Assembly (NCBI GenBank): GCA_026396425.1
Contig: JAPLWU010000087.1
Span: forward strand, 1 to 11,870
Length of the DNA: 11,870 nt
From: Microcaldota archaeon
GTDB taxonomy: Archaea; Micrarchaeota; Micrarchaeia; Burarchaeales; JAKAKT01
Direction of reading: 5' to 3'
In this document: positions 7,316 through 11,870 of the stretch, in pieces
Position numbering within the stretch: position 1 is the stretch's first letter
Layout: each line of letters starts with the position of its first letter
The notes under the pieces: model-generated
Database searches by the model: none
What the model was told of the DNA's origin: nothing
What the model saw: only the letters and a program-made list of their open reading frames with translations
Made by a program: the position numbers and the translations under genes

Positions 7316-7801
7316 ATGCCCGATAACGTCCTTTCTTGGGATGCAAGGAAGATAGCTGAAGCGTTTAAGATAAAAGACGAGGATGTAAGGCTTTATTTTA
7401 CCGACGGAAGACGGGTTTCCTTTATTATTGAAAGAAGGCTTGCGTATGAAGTTTTGAATGGTACGCTTGCTCCGAGCGAGGGAGCAGGGTTTGATTTATT
7501 CGACTCCGAAGGGAATAAATGGGAAGTAAGGTGTATTACGAAGGGCGGGGTATACTTCTGCCCAAGCAATATGGTCGGGAAGGGTCGGAAGTTTGAAGAA
7601 AGAGGATTTTTAGATAAACTTGATGAGATAAAAGGCTATATTCTGGCAGATGCGGAATCTTTCCCAGATATGCCGTTTTGGATAATCCCGACGGAGCAGG
7701 TTAGGGCGTGGTATGACGCTGGAACGCTTGGTAAAAATTCAAAAATTACTCGTAAAAAGGCGCTTGAGCTTATTGATGAAATGCAGAACTCACAGCTTTA
7801 A
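7316..7801 (+). CDS. putative type II restriction endonuclease
   Basis: A 161-aa soluble protein, start at ATG 7316 because the TATA box is 28 bp away and no alternative start fits. I do not recognise its family by name. The stretch GFDLFDSEGNKWEVRC (59-73) has the layout of a PD-(D/E)xK-type nuclease core: Asp60/Asp63, a turn, then Glu70-x-Arg72 in place of the usual ExK. A Gly/Lys-rich segment (MVGKGRKFEERGF) follows. The stronger evidence is context: it converges on, and overlaps by 12 nt, a DNA amino-methyltransferase gene, the usual partner arrangement. As the presumed cognate, it would cut unmethylated DNA at the methyltransferase's site. Recognition sequence unknown. Its separate promoter with triple repeats suggests expression independent of the methylase. 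Confidence 0.6.
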   Translation: MPDNVLSWDARKIAEAFKIKDEDVRLYFTDGRRVSFIIERRLAYEVLNGTLAPSEGAGFDLFDSEGNKWEVRCITKGGVYFCPSNMVGKGRKFEERGFLDKLDEIKGYILADAESFPDMPFWIIPTEQVRAWYDAGTLGKNSKITRKKALELIDEMQNSQL

Positions 7802-8620
7802 CTGGGCTTTTTCTTCTCGTATTCTCTCGTTTGCGAAAGCAACATAATTTTTGTCAATCTCCGTTCCGAGATAATTAACACCTAAGTCTATGCATGCTAA
7901 AGCGGTTGTTCCTATTCCCATAAACGGGTCATAAACAATTAGGTCTTCTCTAACTCCATGCAGTTTTATACACATGAGAGGTAATTTCTTTGGGAATACT
8001 GCGGGGTGTGGTCTGCGTTCTTTGATTGTTTCGTATGGGATAAACCACAAATCCCCCCGGTCTCGTTTGTCTTTTTTATTACTCCATCGTGCTATGTTGG
8101 TTTTGTCTTGGTATGGCACTCCGAGAGATAACTTATCAAGTTCCGTTTTGCATTCCTTAGTAAAATGGAAGATACTCTCATGGCAGTTATTCAGAAAGCG
8201 TTTCCCCTGAATTGGCTTATAGTGCCCAACGGAAAAATCCTTTTTTAGTCCGTTGCCTTTTCCAACGTCCTCTTTTGTTATGGCAATCGACTTTACCCAG
8301 ACAATATCGTTTTGCAGGCAATAGTGTTTTCTAAACCTGTTTTCAACGTCGTATGGAATTGCTAAGTCGGATGGCTTACCGCCTACGTTTAGGAAAAAAG
8401 AGCCAGCCGGACGTAATACCCGTTTACTTTCGACAGCAACTTGCTCCATCCAATCCAAATATTGCTCTCTCGTTTTGTTGTCTTCGTATTCCGAGTAATC
8501 TTTTCCGATATTATAAGGCGGGGAGGTAACGATAACGTCTATACATGAGTGAGGTAATCTCCGCATGAAGGCTATGCAATCTTCTACATACAACTTATTC
8601 AGCGGAGTATTAACTACCAT
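7790..8620 (-). CDS. site-specific DNA amino-methyltransferase, beta class
   Basis: A 276-aa S-adenosylmethionine-dependent DNA methyltransferase modifying an exocyclic amino group (N4-cytosine or N6-adenine). The catalytic motif TSPPYN (32-37) comes first and the SAM-binding DPFMGIGTT (231-239) near the C-terminus, the order that defines the beta class. TSPPY is more common in N4-cytosine enzymes, though not decisive. YLGTEIDKNYVAFANERI after the SAM motif is also typical. ATG 8620 is preceded by GAGGT seven bases upstream, and that site lies within the last codons of the upstream 57-aa gene, so the two are translationally linked. Its 3' end overlaps the putative endonuclease gene by 12 nt in convergent orientation. 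It protects host DNA from that enzyme if the pair is functional. Target sequence not predictable here. Confidence 0.92.
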   Translation of the reverse strand: MVVNTPLNKLYVEDCIAFMRRLPHSCIDVIVTSPPYNIGKDYSEYEDNKTREQYLDWMEQVAVESKRVLRPAGSFFLNVGGKPSDLAIPYDVENRFRKHYCLQNDIVWVKSIAITKEDVGKGNGLKKDFSVGHYKPIQGKRFLNNCHESIFHFTKECKTELDKLSLGVPYQDKTNIARWSNKKDKRDRGDLWFIPYETIKERRPHPAVFPKKLPLMCIKLHGVREDLIVYDPFMGIGTTALACIDLGVNYLGTEIDKNYVAFANERIREEKAQLKL

Positions 8621-8625
8621 ATTTT

Positions 8626-8799
8626 TTACCTCAATTTTGTTTCTTCAACAGTAACTCTAATTTTTTTCCCGACAAACGCAGTTAGTTTTGGGTCTCTCAA
8701 AACTATCGTCCCGTATTCGTAAGTCTTACTACCATTCTTCAGTTTTTTCTTGTCCTTAGTAGAATAGACAACGGCCTCAAAAACACCGATTTTAGCCAT
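8626..8799 (-). CDS. 57-aa protein cotranscribed with the methyltransferase
   Basis: An open frame from ATG 8799 to TAA 8626, starting MAKIGVFEAVVYSTKDKKKL and ending RVTVEETKLR. It is strongly basic, with predicted beta strands (YGTIVLRDPKL and GKKIRVTVEE), and no helix-turn-helix. The TATA box GTATATAAAC (8830-8821, minus strand) lies about 27 bp from the ATG, so its mRNA is probably leaderless. Its stop is five bases from the methyltransferase ATG and its last codons contain that gene's GAGGT. I do not recognise the family; the tight coupling suggests a regulator or accessory factor of the modification gene, or a small nucleic-acid-binding protein. Coding status rests on the promoter, the coupling and sensible composition. 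Confidence 0.65.
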   Translation of the reverse strand: MAKIGVFEAVVYSTKDKKKLKNGSKTYEYGTIVLRDPKLTAFVGKKIRVTVEETKLR

Positions 8800-8806
8800 G
8801 ACTATC

Positions 8807-8855
8807 TTCTATATAGAAAGGTTTATATACTTTGCCTTCTATATTCTATATAGAA
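8807..8855. promoter_or_regulatory. divergent promoter flanked by identical palindromes
   Basis: GGTTTATATAC (8819-8829) reads as a BRE/TATA element on the plus strand (AGAAAGG then TTTATATA) and as GCAAAGTATATAAAC on the minus strand. The perfect 12-bp palindrome TTCTATATAGAA is present on both sides, at 8807-8818 and 8844-8855. The left copy lies between TATA and the expected leftward start near 8800; the right copy overlaps the expected rightward start near 8852. A single dimeric repressor could silence both transcripts. Confidence 0.7.
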
Positions 8856-8873
8856 GAATATGGGGTGAAATAC

Positions 8874-10109
8874 ATGGACACAACGCACATGGACGGAAGA
8901 CAGAGGAGAGGTTTAGAGATTGCCCAGATGAGGGGTATAGAGAGGAGCAAGGGCGGATGGCTCGTTCCATCCCAGACAGTAAAAGCAAAGAAGTATTTCG
9001 TGGATGAGGATTTTGTCTGCGACTGCCCGGATTCGGCATTCCACAAGGCAACGTGCAAGCACGCTTACGCTCTTAGGTATTACCTTTCGGCGGAATGGGA
9101 CACGGCGAAAGGCACGAAGGTTGAGAAGGTCAGGATAAGCTACAAGCAGGCATGGCACGCCTACACACAGGCCCAGAATGAAGAGGTCAATATGTTCGAC
9201 AAGCTCCTCGCGGATTTGGTCGGGAGCGTCGAAGAGCCACCGCAGGAGGTCGGGAGGCCTCGCCTAAGCCTGCGGGAATCAGTATTCTGCGCCATTCAGA
9301 AGGTTTATTCGCAGTTGTCGAGCAGGCGTGCTTATTCGCTCTTCAGGAATGCAAGCGAGAGGGGGCAGATTCGCAAAGCTCCGAACTACAACGCAATTAA
9401 CAAGCTACTCAACGAAGAGGAGCTAACACCGATTCTTCACCGATTGGTAGCCATATCTGCGCTCCCGCTAAGGTCGGTTGAAACTGACTTTGCGGTGGAC
9501 AGTTCGGGATTCAGGACGACGAATTTTAGCGAATATGCCGAAGACAAGTATGGGCTGAACAGGCAAAAGAAGTGGGTAAAGGCGCATATCTGCACTGGAG
9601 TTAAGACGAATGTAATAACTGCGGTTGAGGTTACCGGAGAGAACGGGGCGGATTCCCCGCAGTTTGCCCCTCTCGTCAAGACGACTGCGGACCGTGGTTT
9701 TACCATCCAAGAAGTCTCTGCGGACAAGGCATATTCTTCGAGGCAGAACCTTTTGGCAGTCCAAGACGTAGGCGGGAGGGCGTTTATTCCTTTCAAGACG
9801 AATGCGACGGGAAATAGCAGGGGAAGCTACCTCTGGATGAAGATGTACCACTACTTTTCGCTAAACCAGCATGAGTTTATGGAGCATTACCACAAGCGTT
9901 CTAACGTTGAGACGACGTTCTACATGATAAAAATGAAGTTCGGCGACAAGCTGAAGAGCAAGAACCCGAAGGCGCAGGAGAACGAGCTACTCTGCAAGAT
10001 TATAGCGCATAACATTGTCGTGCTTATTCACGAGATTTACGAGTTGGGAGTAGAGGTGAAGTTCGAGGGTGTTATTACTTTATTACACAATAAATTACAG
10101 AAAACTTAA
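8874..10109 (+). CDS. SWIM zinc-finger DDE transposase (IS4/IS5-like)
   Basis: A 411-aa protein from ATG 8874, six bases after GGGGTG (8862-8867); an in-frame ATG-like start at 8832 would lie before the predicted transcript start. The N-terminus carries a SWIM zinc finger, CxCx9CxH: Cys49, Cys51, Cys61 and His63, for DNA or protein contact. The catalytic core follows: Asp209 in AVDSSGF, Asp284 in SADKAYSS and Glu346 in YHKRSNVETTFYMIK, which fits the IS4-type signature Y(2)R(3)E(6)K exactly. It would cut and join DNA ends in the nucleus-free cytoplasm as the transposase of an insertion sequence. No terminal inverted repeats were found around it, so it may be a captured or degenerate element, or its ends may be too short to see. 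It shares a promoter region with the 57-aa gene. Confidence 0.9.
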   Translation: MDTTHMDGRQRRGLEIAQMRGIERSKGGWLVPSQTVKAKKYFVDEDFVCDCPDSAFHKATCKHAYALRYYLSAEWDTAKGTKVEKVRISYKQAWHAYTQAQNEEVNMFDKLLADLVGSVEEPPQEVGRPRLSLRESVFCAIQKVYSQLSSRRAYSLFRNASERGQIRKAPNYNAINKLLNEEELTPILHRLVAISALPLRSVETDFAVDSSGFRTTNFSEYAEDKYGLNRQKKWVKAHICTGVKTNVITAVEVTGENGADSPQFAPLVKTTADRGFTIQEVSADKAYSSRQNLLAVQDVGGRAFIPFKTNATGNSRGSYLWMKMYHYFSLNQHEFMEHYHKRSNVETTFYMIKMKFGDKLKSKNPKAQENELLCKIIAHNIVVLIHEIYELGVEVKFEGVITLLHNKLQKT

Positions 10110-10153
10110 TAAATATGTAATAAAATAATAACTAATGAGGTGTAATAAATATG
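10079..10153. promoter_or_regulatory. candidate operator repeats before the ribbon-helix-helix gene
   Basis: TTTATTACA (10079-10087) recurs inverted as TGTAATAAA at 10116-10124 and 10141-10149. An overlapping 11-mer, TAATAAATATG, is at 10107-10117 and 10143-10153. The last copies cover the spacer between the GAGGTG ribosome binding site and the ATG. Ribbon-helix-helix repressors commonly bind such short repeats in their own promoters. The transposase gene's end overlaps the first copy. Confidence 0.55.
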
Positions 10154-10297
10154 ACTAAAAAAGAAACCATAAGCATTCGGATGAGCGAAGGTCTATGGAA
10201 AAAAGTTAAATTATTTGCCATCGAAAGAGATATGAAGATTAGCGACTTCGTTGAAACGGCGCTTATCCACGCCATGAAGGAAACGAACGGGGCATAG
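10151..10297 (+). CDS. ribbon-helix-helix DNA-binding protein
   Basis: A 48-aa protein, MTKKETISIRMSEGLWKKVK then LFAIERDMKISDFVETALIHAMKE. The strand ETISIRM, helix SEGLWKKVKLFAIERD and second helix ISDFVETALIHAMK are the Arc/MetJ/CopG fold; it would bind DNA as a dimer, with the strand in the major groove. ATG 10151 follows GAGGTG by eight bases. It is 41 nt downstream of the transposase and 41 nt upstream of the TGT-like gene, all rightward. Repeats in the leader suggest autorepression. It may also act as an antitoxin-type or plasmid-copy regulator, but no toxin partner is obvious. Confidence 0.85.
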   Translation: MTKKETISIRMSEGLWKKVKLFAIERDMKISDFVETALIHAMKETNGA

Positions 10298-10338
10298 CCT
10301 TTTATTCTTTTGCAAACATAAGGCATTACGGTGTTCTT

Positions 10339-11523
10339 ATGGAAGATATCGAATGGGAGTATTTGGATGAAGATTCGCTCGCCAGAGTAACTAAACTTGA
10401 GCTAAATTCAAAAACAGTATACACCCCTTCTCATACGACGACAATTAGGGATGACCAAACCTATTCTGCGGTTGTGGGAACAAACAGGCGCACTCCTTCA
10501 ATAAATGTGGCAGGCGAGATGCTGACCAAAAGCACACTTGATTTGATAGGGAAAAACATAGATACTGCCAACGATTTGGCAGGAAGATTGATAGGAAAGA
10601 AATCTACCTCGTCTCGCGACATAAATTTCATATACCCCAGAATCCCAAAAAACTATGAAGTCAAGAATGGGGAGAAAAAAACTTACACTTCCATCCCCAA
10701 GATAGACGAATTGCAAATCTCTTCATTGGCACATATCCAGCTTCAATGCAGTGCAGATGCGATTATACCACCCATCCCAAGCGCAATAAGGGAACTTGAC
10801 CTTTTCAAAGATATTTTATCCAGAACAAAGAACGAGATGCAGACTTTTAAGAAAGAAAAACAACCGATGATGGGGTATATACCTAACATAGACGACCGTG
10901 GTTTGGTCATAAAAATGATAGAGGAATACCTAAAAAAACCTTACGAATGTCGCATATTTGGCGTTGATTTTAGCGGGTCTTCAAACAACCCACAATTAAT
11001 GTTTACCGTAGTATCTACTTTGAGGGAAAAACTCAAAATAAGAAAAAATCGTGGAGACAACGAACGTTATTATCTGCATGTTTTCAATGCATCAGTTTCC
11101 AAAAAGTCTGAGAAGCTGATATCCCCCGTTAGTGACTTGTTGACCCATCTATACGGAGTAGACTCAGTAAGTGGAGTCATCTGGGGCGGCGGAGGCGGAA
11201 ATCCAGATAATGCCCGGTACATTCAAATATCGGACTATGGAGCTTATCGGAAAGACGCAATCAAAGGGCATGTTAATTGTTCGTGTCCGGTTTGTTCAAA
11301 ATATAACGTCGAACAAATATACGACCATGCTCACTACTTAGATAGACTCAAGGTACATCGTATGTCCTCATACAGGGAAGAATACAACCGCATAGCTGAG
11401 AAAATACGGTTGGGTAAGGATAAAGCGTATAGTCCTTATGTCAAACACAAAACACAGACGCTGAAAGACGTCGAAAGAATTATTGCTGACGTTAGAGAGA
11501 TAAAAGCAAGAACGGGGGGTTAA
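10339..11523 (+). CDS. TGT-superfamily protein, possibly DpdA-like
   Basis: A 394-aa protein from ATG 10339 (weak GGTG five bases upstream). Residues 1-130 are polar and not recognisable. From about 205 the order of motifs follows the tRNA-guanine transglycosylase barrel: RIFGVDFSGSS (205-215), in place of GYALGGLS; MFTVVSTLREKLK, RYYLHVFNAS in place of PRYLMGVGT, LLTHLYGVDSVSG (267-279) in place of the GVDxFD loop, then Cys314-x-Cys316-x2-Cys319 and a His (340 fits the usual spacing) as a zinc site, and a final helix EEYNRIAEKIRLG. Family members exchange guanine for a 7-deazaguanine in tRNA (TGT, ArcTGT) or in DNA (DpdA). The nucleophilic Asp of GVDxFD aligns with Ser278 here, and TDSGG is not apparent, so activity is doubtful or the alignment is shifted. 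Genomic context (restriction-modification, transposase) favours a DNA-linked role; this is inference. Confidence 0.6.
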   Translation: MEDIEWEYLDEDSLARVTKLELNSKTVYTPSHTTTIRDDQTYSAVVGTNRRTPSINVAGEMLTKSTLDLIGKNIDTANDLAGRLIGKKSTSSRDINFIYPRIPKNYEVKNGEKKTYTSIPKIDELQISSLAHIQLQCSADAIIPPIPSAIRELDLFKDILSRTKNEMQTFKKEKQPMMGYIPNIDDRGLVIKMIEEYLKKPYECRIFGVDFSGSSNNPQLMFTVVSTLREKLKIRKNRGDNERYYLHVFNASVSKKSEKLISPVSDLLTHLYGVDSVSGVIWGGGGGNPDNARYIQISDYGAYRKDAIKGHVNCSCPVCSKYNVEQIYDHAHYLDRLKVHRMSSYREEYNRIAEKIRLGKDKAYSPYVKHKTQTLKDVERIIADVREIKARTGG

Positions 11524-11532
11524 GGCGAAATT

Positions 11533-11552
11533 CAACTGTTAAATATCAGTTG
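11533..11552. terminator. hairpin between convergent genes
   Basis: CAACTG (11533-11538) and CAGTTG (11547-11552) form a perfect 6-bp stem with an 8-nt AT-rich loop. It lies ten bases after the TGT-like gene stop and covers the stop codon of the convergent gene. A two-way transcription end or mRNA-stabilising hairpin is possible; archaeal terminators are usually T-rich rather than hairpins, so this is weak. Confidence 0.35.
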
Positions 11553-11854
11553 TCCATGTCGTCAGGCGTGGACATATACTTAACTACGAACTTTTTGATA
11601 TCTTTTATCTGTGGGTATTTTTTCTGAACTTCTTCTAAAGCAAAACGTTTGATTTCATTTCTCAATTCAGCGTGTTCCATCCACGGTTTGACGTTCTTTT
11701 TAGGCTCGTCTCCAACTGGAAAATCGAGCGAAATCGGGAGTCTGTCTTGCACTTTTCCATCCGAACCCAAAATCTCGATTTCGAATAAGCTCCAAACTCC
11801 AGGTCGTCGTTCGTGTTCCTCTACTCGACAAACTACCTTTTTTATGGTCTTCAT
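11546..11854 (-). CDS. hypothetical protein, 102 aa
   Basis: Start is ATG 11854, five bases after GGGGTG; a TTG at 11869 would sit before that site. The protein is acidic/basic mixed without membrane segments: an N-terminal beta-rich part (MKTIKKVVCRVEEHE, WSLFEIEILGSDGKV, RLPISLDFPVGDE) followed by a helix-rich end (ELRNEIKRFALEEVQKKYP, DIKKFVVKYM). No motif is recognised. It converges on the TGT-like gene with a 22-nt gap, and its upstream region lies outside the window, so operon partners are unknown. A phage- or element-encoded accessory protein is plausible by context. Confidence 0.75.
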   Translation of the reverse strand: MKTIKKVVCRVEEHERRPGVWSLFEIEILGSDGKVQDRLPISLDFPVGDEPKKNVKPWMEHAELRNEIKRFALEEVQKKYPQIKDIKKFVVKYMSTPDDMDN

Positions 11855-11870
11855 ATTCACACCCCCCAAC

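Larger units (their letters stand above)
7200..11870. mobile_element. candidate accessory island (right boundary not in window)
   Basis: From about 7200 the DNA is more AT-rich than the left part, CTCGAG falls from nine copies to none, and gene content switches to restriction-modification, transposase, ribbon-helix-helix regulator and TGT-like protein. No integrase, attachment-site duplication or terminal inverted repeat was found, so the borders and transfer mechanism are unknown. Confidence 0.4.

Noticed and set aside
8800..10160. Palindrome TTCTATATAGAA as a transposon terminal repeat
   Set aside because: Both copies are on the same side of the transposase; no matching copy was found downstream of 10109.
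10297..10324. GCCTT/AAGGC inverted repeat as a terminator after the RHH gene
   Set aside because: The stem is 5 bp with an 18-nt loop, which is close to chance level.

Overview
The window looks like chromosomal DNA of an archaeon. Most genes start with ATG placed 5-8 nt after a purine/GGTG-type ribosome binding site, several promoters have an A-rich BRE-like element followed by a TTTATA-type box, at least two genes appear leaderless, and the core metabolism is of archaeal type (archaeal GAPDH, PPi-type phosphofructokinase with T. tenax-like motifs). A DPANN-type lineage is a guess only, suggested by one Cys-rich protein that resembles families I associate with candidate phyla.

Layout. Positions 1-3979 (minus strand) form a probable operon read right to left: class I aminotransferase, polytopic membrane protein, phosphofructokinase, HypE/AIR-synthase-like protein (cut by the window edge). 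The phosphofructokinase is broken: it loses the end of its sugar-phosphate domain and changes frame near 1000, yet its C-terminal tail survives to 893. Divergently, 4086-5975 (plus) carries a 533-aa Cys-rich protein built from two related halves and a 69-aa two-helix membrane protein. At 6105-7097 (minus) lies archaeal GAPDH, whose reading frame has no ATG/GTG/TTG in a usable place; the best-placed start is an ATC.

From about 7200 to the right edge the character changes: DNA is visibly more AT-rich, the hexamer CTCGAG (nine copies to the left) is absent, and genes are of accessory type. In order: a small putative restriction endonuclease (plus), a beta-class DNA amino-methyltransferase (minus, 3' ends overlapping by 12 nt), a 57-aa protein in operon with the methyltransferase, a SWIM-zinc-finger DDE transposase read divergently from a shared promoter flanked by two identical 12-bp palindromes, a 48-aa ribbon-helix-helix regulator with candidate operator repeats, a 394-aa protein with a tRNA-guanine-transglycosylase-like C-terminal half (possible DpdA relative), and a convergent 102-aa hypothetical protein.

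Working picture: a core-metabolism segment next to an acquired defence/mobile island. The island combines a restriction-modification pair with a divergent TGT-like protein. Members of the TGT superfamily include DpdA, which places 7-deazaguanine in DNA, so the island may hold two layers of DNA modification; that link is inference. The palindromes, triple repeats and tandem repeats found in four of the intergenic regions suggest tight transcriptional control.
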